Positions 35,982 to 43,440 of a DNA stretch of 43,650 nt are shown here, piece after piece (positions within the stretch are counted from its first letter, which is position 1; every line of letters begins with the position of its first letter). The translations under genes and the position numbers were made by a program. Source of the stretch: JBDRNE01 sp043812935 (GTDB lineage: Bacteria > Omnitrophota > Gorgyraeia > Tantalellales > Tantalellaceae); NCBI GenBank assembly GCA_043812935.1, contig JBDRLO010000069.1, forward strand, positions 1 to 43,650. Direction: 5' to 3'. The notes beneath the pieces were generated by a model that saw only the letters and a program-made list of their open reading frames with translations, ran no database searches and had not been told where the DNA came from.

Positions 35982-36893
35982 TCACAACATTTTTAACAAA
36001 ATAGCTTTCTGTACATGCATCCTGTTTTCGGCCTGATCATAAATTATCGAATTTTTACCGTCAATAACATCCGTAACTTCTTCTCCGCGATGCGCAGGAA
36101 GGCAATGCATAATCATCGCGTCTTTTTTTGCTGCACGCATAAGTTGGGCATTAACCTGAAACCTTTCAAAATCCTTAAGCCTCTTTTCTTTTTCCTGTTC
36201 CTGCCCCATGCTTACCCACACATCCGTATAAACAATGTCACTGCCACGAACAGCATCATGCGGATCGGAAAACATTTCAAATACGGCTTTATTCTTTTTT
36301 GCCGTTTTCAAAGCCTCATCATAAATATCATTATTTGGTTCATATCCTTGAGGACAAGCTACTTTCATGTTCACGCCTGTCTTAGCACAAACCATAAGCA
36401 AAGAATTAAGTACATTATTTCCGTCGCCTACATAGGAAATTGTTACATTTTTTAATGTTTTTTTCTTTTCAAGCACAGTAAATATGTCACTCAAAGCCTG
36501 GCACGGATGAGCTAAATCAGACAACCCGTTTATTACCGGCACTTCCGAATACTTAGCAAGTTCACAGATGTCCTTATGAGAAAAAACTCGCCCCACTATA
36601 CCGTCTACATACCGGGACACAACCCGCGCGACGTCTTTAACCGGTTCTCTTTTTCCCATTTCAATTTCCCTCGGGCTAAGATATAAAACATATCCGCCCA
36701 AATGCACCATAGCAACTTCAAAAGATATACGCGTACGGTTTGACGGTTTTTGGAACAAAAGCGCCAATGTTTTATTCCGAAATTTACGTTTTTTTGATAA
36801 CGGATTTTTTTTCAACTTTCGTGTAAGCCGCAAAATGCTAAATATTTCCTCACGTGAAAGATCTGAAATTGTAACTAAATTTTTAATTTTCAT
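35982..36893 (-). CDS. argF: Ornithine carbamoyltransferase
   Basis: ArgF makes citrulline from ornithine and carbamoyl phosphate. The 303-residue protein has the carbamoyl-phosphate motif FQKPSNRTRISFE (about 48-60), HPCQALSDI and the ornithine-binding MHCLPAHRGEEV. The SNRTR form replaces the more usual STRTR; both occur. The ATG overlaps the argD stop (ATGA), so translation is coupled. Confidence 0.96.
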   Translation of the reverse strand: MKIKNLVTISDLSREEIFSILRLTRKLKKNPLSKKRKFRNKTLALLFQKPSNRTRISFEVAMVHLGGYVLYLSPREIEMGKREPVKDVARVVSRYVDGIVGRVFSHKDICELAKYSEVPVINGLSDLAHPCQALSDIFTVLEKKKTLKNVTISYVGDGNNVLNSLLMVCAKTGVNMKVACPQGYEPNNDIYDEALKTAKKNKAVFEMFSDPHDAVRGSDIVYTDVWVSMGQEQEKEKRLKDFERFQVNAQLMRAAKKDAMIMHCLPAHRGEEVTDVIDGKNSIIYDQAENRMHVQKAILLKML

Positions 36894-38071
36894 AACCGCT
36901 CCAAAACTGTTAAGATCTTTTCCATCGCCAAATCAATCTCTTCTTTTGAAACATTAATAGGCGGCATAACCCGCAATACATTTTTTTGTGTGCAATTTAT
37001 CAAAAGCCCTTCTTTCATACATTCCATCGTTAAATTTGAAGCGTCTTCTACCCCAACCTCAACACCAATCATAAGCCCCTTACCTTTCACTCTGCCTATA
37101 ATGCTGTTTTTCTCCCTCAGATTATTTAACTTTTCAACGAGATACGCACCCATTTTGTTTGTATTCTCAAGTAAATTTTCGTTTTCTATGGCTTCAAAAA
37201 CACCTAATGCCGCAGCACTAACAACCGGGCTTCCACCAAAAGTAGATGCATGGGATCCAGCCCCAAGAATATCTTTGTGTTTTTCCGCAACTACTAAAGC
37301 TCCGATCGGAAACCCTCCGCCCAAGGATTTTGCTAAAGTCATAGCGTCCGGTTCTATCCCAAAATGTTTATAAGCAAACATCTCGCCTGTACGCCCCATG
37401 CCGGTCTGAACTTCATCAACAATCAAAAGAATCCCTTTTTCCTTACATATCCGTTGTAAACCCTGCATATATTCTTTTTCAGCTACATTTATACCGCCTT
37501 CACCTTGTATCGGCTCCAGCATTATTGCAGCTGTTTTATCAGTAACAGCATTTACAACAGCATTAATGTTATTAAACGGAACATGCTTAAACCCTTCAGG
37601 CAAAGGTAAAAACCCCTCTTTCACCTTATCCTGCCCGGTAGCAGTTAATGTAGCCAACGTTCTGCCATGAAAAGACTTTTCCATGGTAATAACTTCATAC
37701 TTTTTTCCCTGTCCGTATCGGCGCGCCAATTTTATGGCGCCTTCATTTGCTTCTGCGCCGCTATTAGAAAAAAACACTTTTCCCGAAAAAGAATGCTCAA
37801 TAATTTTTTTTGCTAACAAAGGCTGTACATCGTTATAGAAATTGTTTGATACATGTAGTATCCGGCCCAATTGCTGTGTAACTTTTTCGGAAACTTTTGG
37901 ATGACAATGTCCAATACCGCTAACCGCCCATCCTGGGAAAAAATCAAGATACTTTTTACCGAAAATGTCTTCCACCCACGTACCTTTCCCTTTAACCAAA
38001 CATAAATCTTGTTTGGTATAGGTTGAAAGCACATAATCGTTATACATCTTTTTTACTTGGTCAAAATTCAT
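36890..38071 (-). CDS. argD: Acetylornithine aminotransferase
   Basis: ArgD is a PLP class III aminotransferase, 393 residues. It has FPGWAVSGIGHCHPKV, NSGAEANEGAIKLAR, and the PLP site LIVDEVQTGMGRTG with the Lys in TLAKSLGGGFPIGA. AGGAG lies 7 nt before the ATG at 38071 (MNFDQVKK). A longer frame to 38137 reads repeat sequence and is not real. The 293-bp spacer to argB is almost entirely repeat. Confidence 0.96.
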   Translation of the reverse strand: MNFDQVKKMYNDYVLSTYTKQDLCLVKGKGTWVEDIFGKKYLDFFPGWAVSGIGHCHPKVSEKVTQQLGRILHVSNNFYNDVQPLLAKKIIEHSFSGKVFFSNSGAEANEGAIKLARRYGQGKKYEVITMEKSFHGRTLATLTATGQDKVKEGFLPLPEGFKHVPFNNINAVVNAVTDKTAAIMLEPIQGEGGINVAEKEYMQGLQRICKEKGILLIVDEVQTGMGRTGEMFAYKHFGIEPDAMTLAKSLGGGFPIGALVVAEKHKDILGAGSHASTFGGSPVVSAAALGVFEAIENENLLENTNKMGAYLVEKLNNLREKNSIIGRVKGKGLMIGVEVGVEDASNLTMECMKEGLLINCTQKNVLRVMPPINVSKEEIDLAMEKILTVLERL

Positions 38072-38111
38072 CTTTAATCTCCTATATTTTCGCTTGCGTG
38101 AAACATGTAAC

Positions 38112-38163
38112 GGACAGGCACGGGGGCCATGCACCACACAGGGTACATGACAAGGCCTGTCCC
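38112..38163. repeat. Dispersed hairpin element, long form (copy 2)
   Basis: Outer arms GGACAGGC and GCCTGTCC enclose a second hairpin-like stretch (GCCATGCACCACACAGGG, then TACATGAC). CGTGAAA and CATGTAA heptamers lead into it from the left. Confidence 0.9.
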
Positions 38164-38170
38164 TACAGTA

Positions 38171-38202
38171 CCCAACCAGTCAACCGTCTAACTGACTAAC
38201 CG
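38171..38202. repeat. Degenerate octamer array
   Basis: ACCAGTCA, ACCGTCTA, ACTGACTA, ACCGAAAT: an 8-bp period related to ACYGGCTA, directly after the long hairpin. Confidence 0.75.
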
Positions 38203-38206
38203 AAAT

Positions 38207-38257
38207 AACATGTTACATGCAATGTGTAACATGCCGCGTGAAACGCACAACATGTAA
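38207..38257. repeat. CRTGNNN heptamer array
   Basis: CATGTTA, CATGCAA, TGTGTAA, CATGCCG, CGTGAAA, CGCACAA, CATGTAA in tandem, ending at the next hairpin. Confidence 0.85.
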
Positions 38258-38258
38258 C

Positions 38259-38308
38259 AGATAGGCACGGGGCTATGTATCACATAGGGTACATGGCAAG
38301 GCCTCTCC
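38259..38308. repeat. Dispersed hairpin element, long form, mutated (copy 3)
   Basis: AGATAGGCACGGGG, then TATGTATCACATAGGGT and a decayed closing arm GCCTCTCC. Base changes in both arms suggest an older copy. Confidence 0.8.
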
Positions 38309-38339
38309 CTATATCAACCAACCGGGTTGCACTATACAA

Positions 38340-38383
38340 CGTGGAACATGCGGCATGTAGCATGCTACGTGCCACGTGTTACG
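38340..38383. repeat. CRTGNNN heptamer array overlapping the argB 3' end
   Basis: CGTGGAA, CATGCGG, CATGTAG, CATGCTA, CGTGCCA, CGTGTTA, then CG. The final units encode the last residues and stop codon of argB. Confidence 0.88.
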
Positions 38384-39234
38384 CTATTCACAATTTCAGT
38401 TCCAATTCCTGTATCTGTAAAAATTTCCAAAAGCAGAGCATGCGAAAGTGTCGCATCAACAATATGAGCTTTTCTTACATTCCCGCGTAACGCGTGCAAA
38501 CAAGACTTTACCTTCGGCACCATACCGCCTTGAATAACCTTTGTTTCAATTAAACGGTTTGCTGTTTCAAGCGTTAAAGAATGAAATAAAGATTCCGGAT
38601 CAGATTTATCTTTCATAACCCCTCTAACATTCGTCAACACAACAAATTTTTCAGCATCAAGCGCTATCGCGATATTGCTTGCCACTTCATCCGCGTTTAC
38701 ATTATACAATTTATCGTCTTTTCCTTTTCCAACTGGACAAATTACCGGAATTATATTCGTGTCCACAAGCCTATCTAAAACCGTAGTATCAATAGTCTCA
38801 ATACTTCCAACAAAACCTAAATCCGGAGACTGACGTCTAACGGCCTGAACAATATTGTTTTCTTTACCACTTAACCCAAAGGCTTTCCCCCCAAGCAAAT
38901 TTATTTCATTCACCAAATTTTTATTTACACCCATAAGAACAGAATCAACAACATCCATGGATTTTTCACAAGTAACACGCAGCCCGTCAATAAAGCTTGT
39001 CTCAATATTCGCCTCTTTAAGCTTTTCATTGATATTGGGGCCTCCGCCATGAACCAAAACCGGTTTCATCCCGGCATACCGCATAAACACTATATCTTGT
39101 AAAACCATTTTCCTTGACACATCATCATGCAAAGAACTACCGCCGAATTTAATAACAATTACTTTATTAAAAAATTTTTTTATATACGGCAACGCTTCAA
39201 TTAAAACTTCACTTTTTTTTATTGCCTCTTCCAT
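38365..39234 (-). CDS. argB: N-acetylglutamate kinase
   Basis: ArgB phosphorylates N-acetylglutamate, the usual control point. The 289-residue protein has VIKFGGSSLHDD, VHGGGPNINEKL and NVNADEVASNIAIAL. The N-terminal helix before the kinase core (SEVLIEALPYIKKF) is typical of arginine-inhibited enzymes, so feedback inhibition is likely (inference from family). AGGAGGGG lies before the ATG at 39234; the frame to 39249 has no better start. The family end GTEIV is followed by NSVTRGT, read from the heptamer repeat. Confidence 0.96.
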   Translation of the reverse strand: MEEAIKKSEVLIEALPYIKKFFNKVIVIKFGGSSLHDDVSRKMVLQDIVFMRYAGMKPVLVHGGGPNINEKLKEANIETSFIDGLRVTCEKSMDVVDSVLMGVNKNLVNEINLLGGKAFGLSGKENNIVQAVRRQSPDLGFVGSIETIDTTVLDRLVDTNIIPVICPVGKGKDDKLYNVNADEVASNIAIALDAEKFVVLTNVRGVMKDKSDPESLFHSLTLETANRLIETKVIQGGMVPKVKSCLHALRGNVRKAHIVDATLSHALLLEIFTDTGIGTEIVNSVTRGT

Positions 39235-39263
39235 AATCCCCTCCTGCAAAAACGTGCTCCGTA

Positions 39264-40451
39264 TTACGTTGTATAATACGAGTTGAATGCGATATATTTT
39301 TTTGAAATATCACACGAAAAAACAACCGCTTCTTTTTTACCATTATGAAGATTTACTTCAATTAACACGTCACTGCTTTTAAAAACCGTACTTGCTTTTC
39401 GATCTATTTCGTAAAACCTGGATTTTTTCAAAAGTGTAACACCATCCAGAATTATTTCAAGCTTATCAATATCAAAAAAAACTCCGCTTGCGCCAACCGA
39501 CGACGCTATACGCCCCCAATTTGGATCGCCGCCTAAAACAGCGCATTTAACAAGCATTGAATTCGCGATAGCGTCCGCCGCTTTTTTCGCATCTGAAACT
39601 GACCGCGCGCCTTTTACTCTGACTTCAATAAGTTTGTTCGCCCCTTCTCCGTCCCTAACAACTAATTTCGCAAGTTCAGTACAAATATCTGTTAAATTTT
39701 TTTGAAAATTTTCAAAATCCGCGCCCCTGGCTTTTATAATTTTATTATCCGCCTTACCATTTGCCATAAGAACAACAGTATCATTTGTGCTCATATCACC
39801 GTCAACCGTAATCGAGTTAAACGAAACTTCCGTAGCTTTTTTTAATGCTTTTTCAAGCGCTTTTTTTGCAACACACGCGTCTGTCATTATATAACAAAGC
39901 ATTGTTGCCATATCCGGTTTAATCATACCCGCGCCTTTAGCAACAGCTGTCATTGTGATCGGTTTCCCTCCTGCAATAAAAACCCGGCTTTCAATTTTTT
40001 TCAAACGGTCTGTTGTCATAATACCTTCAGCAGCACCTTCAAGTCCGTTTACAGACAGCTTTTTAACTAAACCAGGCATCCCCTTCAAAATAGGTTCCAT
40101 AGGCATAAATTTACCGATTATTCCTGTAGACGAAACTAGAACTTCTGAATCCGAAACTTTCAGTAATTCCGCCATAGTACTGACCATTTTAAAAGCATCT
40201 TTCATTCCCTTTTTACCTGTCATGCAATTAGCATTCCCGCTATTAACAACAACTGCCCTAATCAGGCTATTCTTTTTAAGCTGTTTTTGCGCCAAGATTA
40301 CAGGCGCAGCTTTTGCCCGATTGCGTGTAAAAAGAGCTGTTGTATTGCATGGCTCTTCTGAATAAAAAAGCGCCAGATCCCTGCGTTTACGTTTAACCCC
40401 GCAATGAAAGCCGCTTGCTAAAAATCCCTTTGGAAGTTTATATTCTTTCAT
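39264..40451 (-). CDS. argJ: Glutamate N-acetyltransferase (ArgJ)
   Basis: ArgJ recycles the acetyl group from acetylornithine to glutamate and in many bacteria also makes acetylglutamate from acetyl-CoA. The 395-residue precursor self-cleaves before Thr in the motif KGAGMIKPDMATMLC, seen here. VNSGNANCMTGKKG and TVDGDMSTNDT are also present. The start is the ATG at 40451, with AGGGG upstream. With ArgJ present, no argE is needed. It lies 48 bp after argC. Confidence 0.96.
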   Translation of the reverse strand: MKEYKLPKGFLASGFHCGVKRKRRDLALFYSEEPCNTTALFTRNRAKAAPVILAQKQLKKNSLIRAVVVNSGNANCMTGKKGMKDAFKMVSTMAELLKVSDSEVLVSSTGIIGKFMPMEPILKGMPGLVKKLSVNGLEGAAEGIMTTDRLKKIESRVFIAGGKPITMTAVAKGAGMIKPDMATMLCYIMTDACVAKKALEKALKKATEVSFNSITVDGDMSTNDTVVLMANGKADNKIIKARGADFENFQKNLTDICTELAKLVVRDGEGANKLIEVRVKGARSVSDAKKAADAIANSMLVKCAVLGGDPNWGRIASSVGASGVFFDIDKLEIILDGVTLLKKSRFYEIDRKASTVFKSSDVLIEVNLHNGKKEAVVFSCDISKKYIAFNSYYTT

Positions 40452-40499
40452 ATTTAAACCCCTGCCTTGCTTCAAAACTAAACCATAACGAGTTTAGTT

Positions 40500-41513
40500 T
40501 TATATTAACCCATTCTTTTCATCTAACCCTAACATAATATTCATATTCTGGACAGCCTGACCGCTTGCACCTTTTAGAAGATTATCAATCACCGACACTA
40601 TAACCACCATATTCCGCGCTACTTTTATTCCAATATCACAAAAATTTGTACCCACAACATCCTGAAGTTCCGGAACCTGGCCAAGAGGCCTTACCCGAAC
40701 AAAAGGTTCATCTTTAAAATAGTCCGTATACTTCTTGTATATCTCTTTTTCGTCAGGCAATCCTTTTTGTTCAATATAGATTGTCGACAATATCCCCCGC
40801 CTTAGAGGCAAAAGATGCGGCACAAAATTAATCTGCATATTTTTGCCTGCCGCGCAAGACAAAATATGTTCCATTTCCGGAATATGCTGATGTTCATTAG
40901 CTTTATAACACTTAAAGTTCTCATCAACCTCGCCAAAAGACAAAGACATTAGAGCCTTTCGTCCCGCACCGGTTGCTCCGCTTTTAGAATCCGCAATAAT
41001 CGTTAGTCCGGACTTTGCCGCTGTTTCTGCTATCGGTAAAAGCGCAAGAATCACACTTGTAGGATAACATCCCGGATTAGCAATAAATTCGGCATTTTTA
41101 ATTTTGTCCCGGTTAATCTCAGGCAAACCATAAACCGCCGCATTAAGGTTTTCTCTATCCACATGCCGCGCTCCATACCATTTTTCATATGTCTTTACCG
41201 GCAACCGGTAATCCGCGCTCAAATCTATAAGTTTTTTTCCTTTTTTTATAAATTCCGGCGCAATTTTCATGGATATAGTATGCGGTAACGCCAAAAAAAT
41301 AAAATCACTTTTAGAAGCAACTTCATTAATATCAAGGTTTTTACACGGTACTGAGATTTTTTTCGCGAACCGCGGATATAATTCTGAAAACGGCATTTCT
41401 TTATCAACCAATGCCGAAAGAGAAGTTATTGTAACTTCCGAATTCTTTAGAAGAACTTCTATGAGTTCTTCCCCGGTATACCCCGTAGCTCCAACAACAC
41501 CAATCTTAATCAT
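40500..41513 (-). CDS. argC: N-acetyl-gamma-glutamyl-phosphate reductase
   Basis: ArgC reduces acetylglutamyl phosphate to the semialdehyde with NADPH. The 337-residue protein has GVVGATGYTGEELIE at the start, the catalytic Cys in NPGCYPTSVILAL near residue 150, and HQHIPEMEHIL. AGAGGAG lies before the ATG at 41513. It is the first gene of the arginine operon, behind a consensus promoter and a strong leader hairpin. Confidence 0.97.
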   Translation of the reverse strand: MIKIGVVGATGYTGEELIEVLLKNSEVTITSLSALVDKEMPFSELYPRFAKKISVPCKNLDINEVASKSDFIFLALPHTISMKIAPEFIKKGKKLIDLSADYRLPVKTYEKWYGARHVDRENLNAAVYGLPEINRDKIKNAEFIANPGCYPTSVILALLPIAETAAKSGLTIIADSKSGATGAGRKALMSLSFGEVDENFKCYKANEHQHIPEMEHILSCAAGKNMQINFVPHLLPLRRGILSTIYIEQKGLPDEKEIYKKYTDYFKDEPFVRVRPLGQVPELQDVVGTNFCDIGIKVARNMVVIVSVIDNLLKGASGQAVQNMNIMLGLDEKNGLI

Positions 41514-41531
41514 TTTGTCTCCTCTGTAAAA

Positions 41532-41560
41532 ATACCCAAGTACATATTTTACTTGGGTAT
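41532..41560 (-). promoter_or_regulatory. Leader hairpin of the arginine operon
   Basis: A perfect 11-bp inverted repeat ATACCCAAGTA (41532-41542) / TACTTGGGTAT (41550-41560) with a 7-nt loop lies between the promoter and the argC ribosome site. On the minus strand it is followed by TTTTTA. It could be an operator or a transcription attenuator. It does not match the known ArgR box. Confidence 0.75.
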
Positions 41561-41586
41561 ATAATATAATAATACTATTGACAGAA

Positions 41587-41615
41587 AGTATAAATTAAAT
41601 ATCCTTTGCTGTCAA
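41587..41615 (-). promoter_or_regulatory. Promoter of the arginine operon
   Basis: TTGACA (41610-41615), 17 bp, TATACT (41587-41592) on the minus strand. Transcription would begin near 41580 and give a leader of about 66 nt. Confidence 0.85.
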
Positions 41616-41730
41616 CTAAAAATACCCTTATAACCATTCACTCTTTAACTGATACTAGTATAGTATAACTATATTGGACTAAAGAACAAATTTCCATACA
41701 ACTTTTTTATATTTCAATATTCCTACCCTC

Positions 41731-41765
41731 AAAAAAAAAGAAGCCGCGGTTACCCGCGGCTTCTT
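41731..41765 (-). terminator. Strong intrinsic terminator after rpsI
   Basis: A 12-bp GC-rich stem AAGAAGCCGCGG / CCGCGGCTTCTT with a 4-nt loop (41738-41765) is followed by a T run on the minus strand (A at 41731-41739). Confidence 0.93.
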
Positions 41766-41791
41766 TACTGTTCAATTCTTTTTTATTGCAA

Positions 41792-42187
41792 TTAACGTTT
41801 TGAGAACTGGAAGTTTTTACGGGCTCGTTTTTGACCGTATTTTTTTCTTTCCTTAGCTCTCGGATCTCTCGTTAAAAACCCTGCTTTTTTTAAAGCAATA
41901 CGTAACCCGTCATCGCTTTTCAATAACGCCCTTGCTATGCCGTGCCTTAAAGCTCCAGCTTGTCCGCTTATACCACCGCCGTTTATCGTCGCCATTACAT
42001 CAAATTTCTTCAATGCCCCTGAAACATTCATGGGTTTTAATATAAGAATTCGATGCGTCTCTCTTGGAAAGAAATCCTCAAAACCTCTTTTATTAATTTT
42101 GATTTTTCCATTTCCCGGACGCAACCTAACCCGCGCGACAGATTCTTTACGCCGACCTACTGCTACATATTCAATACGTTCTTCCAT
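41792..42187 (-). CDS. rpsI: Ribosomal protein uS9
   Basis: A 30S subunit protein of 131 residues whose basic tail reaches the P site. It has VGRRKESVARVRL, GGGISGQAGALRHGIARAL and ends DPRAKERKKYGQKRARKNFQFSKR (conserved RxKxxK region, then QFSKR). The ATG at 42187 follows ACGGAG with 9 nt spacing; the longer frame to 42259 overlaps rplM and is not needed. It lies 16 bp after rplM, the standard pair. Confidence 0.97.
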   Translation of the reverse strand: MEERIEYVAVGRRKESVARVRLRPGNGKIKINKRGFEDFFPRETHRILILKPMNVSGALKKFDVMATINGGGISGQAGALRHGIARALLKSDDGLRIALKKAGFLTRDPRAKERKKYGQKRARKNFQFSKR

Positions 42188-42203
42188 AATAACATACTCC
42201 GTT

Positions 42204-42632
42204 TTATATTTTCTTTTCTTTAGGTTTTTGAGCAATATGCGGGTGTTCTTCACCAACATACAACTTTAATCTTTTAATCATAAGACTTGCCAGTTTATTC
42301 TTCGGCAACATTCCTTTAACTGCGTGTCGCAAAATATATTTCGGATCCTTTTCCGCCATTTTTTTATAAACAACTTCTTTTTGACCACCTGGATATCCGG
42401 AATACCTTTTATAAACCTTCTGACTGTCTTTCTTTCCTGTAACACGAACCTTACTGCAATTGACAACAATAACGCCTGCGCCATTATCAACATTCGGAGT
42501 AAAATCTGGACGGTTTTTACCGCTTAACATAACAGCAATTTCAGCGGCAGCCCTTCCCAGAATTTTACCATCAACATCAACTATATACCAATCATGTTTA
42601 ACTTCTTCACGTTTAACCATTTTTGTCTTCAT
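42204..42632 (-). CDS. rplM: Ribosomal protein uL13
   Basis: A 50S subunit protein of 142 residues. It has WYIVDVDGKILGRAA near the start, VDNGAGVIVVNCSKVRVTGKK, KRYSGYPGG and the signature AVKGMLPKNKLASLMIKRL. A weak GGGATG site precedes the ATG. It is the first gene of the rplM-rpsI pair. Confidence 0.97.
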   Translation of the reverse strand: MKTKMVKREEVKHDWYIVDVDGKILGRAAAEIAVMLSGKNRPDFTPNVDNGAGVIVVNCSKVRVTGKKDSQKVYKRYSGYPGGQKEVVYKKMAEKDPKYILRHAVKGMLPKNKLASLMIKRLKLYVGEEHPHIAQKPKEKKI

Positions 42633-42719
42633 ATCATCCCATCGCCTTTTTATCTAAAACTTTTCAGTTTATTCACTTATACAATAATTCCATTTTATTC
42701 GCCAAAATTGAGAAAGCTA

Positions 42720-42748
42720 AAATTATCATATTTAACAAAGTTTGTCAA
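42720..42748 (-). promoter_or_regulatory. Promoter of rplM-rpsI
   Basis: TTGACA (42743-42748), 17 bp, TAATTT (42720-42725) on the minus strand; GATAAT (42722-42727) with a 15-bp spacer is the alternative -10. Confidence 0.7.
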
Positions 42749-42751
42749 GCA

Positions 42752-42790
42752 TTAAGTTAGCAGCTTAAGTTAGCAGCATTAAGTTAGCAG
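42752..42790. repeat. Three tandem copies of TTAAGTTAGCAG
   Basis: 12-bp units at 42752-42763, 42765-42776 and 42779-42790, separated by 1-2 bp, immediately upstream of the rplM -35. The spacing of 13-14 bp is irregular. Apart from this and the promoter I see nothing in the 398-bp spacer 42633-43030. Confidence 0.8.
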
Positions 42791-43030
42791 GTAGGAACGC
42801 TTAATTTGCTTTGAACAAATTGTTCACAATACCCAAATAATTATAAAAAAATCGGCGAGTTTAAGTAGTATTAAAACCCTTAACTTTACGCAGTATTTTT
42901 GCGTATCCCTGTTTAATTTTGCCCCTGTACCAAGTCAACATTCTAAAACACCACATGAGTTAAACTCTCAATAAACCGCATATACAAGCCTACAAAGAGC
43001 TATTTTTTCCGTAACAGTTTGAACCCGCTA

Positions 43031-43207
43031 TTATTTTCCTTTGCTCACTGTACGGTAAAGCGCCCTTACCTGATCTCTGTAATACAAATTAAACACCTGG
43101 CTAAGAGAATCTTTTGAGGCGTTTTTTTTAAGCAGATCAGCTTGTTTTTTATTCCTACGTCTTTTGTCATTAATCGTTACCTTATGAGTATGCAATTTTA
43201 CGGCCAT
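43031..43207 (-). CDS. Small basic protein, 58 residues, unknown function
   Basis: The frame MAVKLHTHKVTINDKRRRNKKQADLLKK...TVSKGK is rich in Lys and Arg with a helical middle (SLSQVFNLYYRDQVRALYRTV). AGGGGAGA lies before the ATG at 43207, which I chose over the longer frame to 43258. It overlaps the end of the upstream AbrB-type gene by 26 bp, so the two are made together. I recognise no family. A nucleic-acid-binding protein or a partner of the AbrB protein are possibilities. Confidence 0.65.
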   Translation of the reverse strand: MAVKLHTHKVTINDKRRRNKKQADLLKKNASKDSLSQVFNLYYRDQVRALYRTVSKGK

Positions 43208-43376
43208 CACTCTCCCCTTTCTTTTTTTTAAAAACAATACTTCCATCCTCATTAACAATAAAAGTCACTTTATCGCGACTCTTAATTCCGAAATAATTTT
43301 GAAGTACCTTGGGAATAAATATTTGTCCCCTATCTGAAACCGTAGCATAAAATTTAAATCTAAACTTCTGCGTCAT
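43182..43376 (-). CDS. AbrB/SpoVT-type DNA-binding regulator
   Basis: The 64-residue protein has the AbrB swapped-hairpin pattern: ATVSDRGQIFIPKVLQNYFGI, then DKVTFIVNEDGSIVFKKK. Such proteins are dimeric transition-state regulators or toxin-antitoxin antitoxins. AAGGAGG lies upstream; I chose the ATG at 43376 over GTG and TTG codons just before it. Its promoter overlaps a set of ACAAGTAT half-sites, which suggests self-repression. Confidence 0.8.
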   Translation of the reverse strand: MTQKFRFKFYATVSDRGQIFIPKVLQNYFGIKSRDKVTFIVNEDGSIVFKKKKGESDGRKIAYS

Positions 43377-43405
43377 CACCAAATTCCTCCTTCTACAAAT
43401 CTATA

Positions 43406-43437
43406 ACAAGTATACAACAAGTATAAATACTTGTCAA
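43406..43437 (-). promoter_or_regulatory. Promoter with built-in operator for the AbrB-type gene
   Basis: TTGACA (43432-43437), 17 bp, TATACT (43409-43414) on the minus strand. The half-site ACAAGTAT occurs at 43406-43413 and 43417-43424 and, inverted, as ATACTTGT at 43427-43434, covering the -10, the spacer and part of the -35. The last two form a perfect 8+8 palindrome with a 2-bp gap. Confidence 0.8.
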
Positions 43438-43440
43438 ATA

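Noticed and set aside
38072..38137. Longer N-terminus of argD
   Set aside because: The extension translates the dispersed hairpin; the ATG at 38071 has AGGAG at the right distance.
42633..43030. tRNA or small structured RNA gene in the longest right-hand spacer
   Set aside because: I find no cloverleaf, T-loop GGTTCRA or stable GC stem; only the promoter and the 12-bp repeats.
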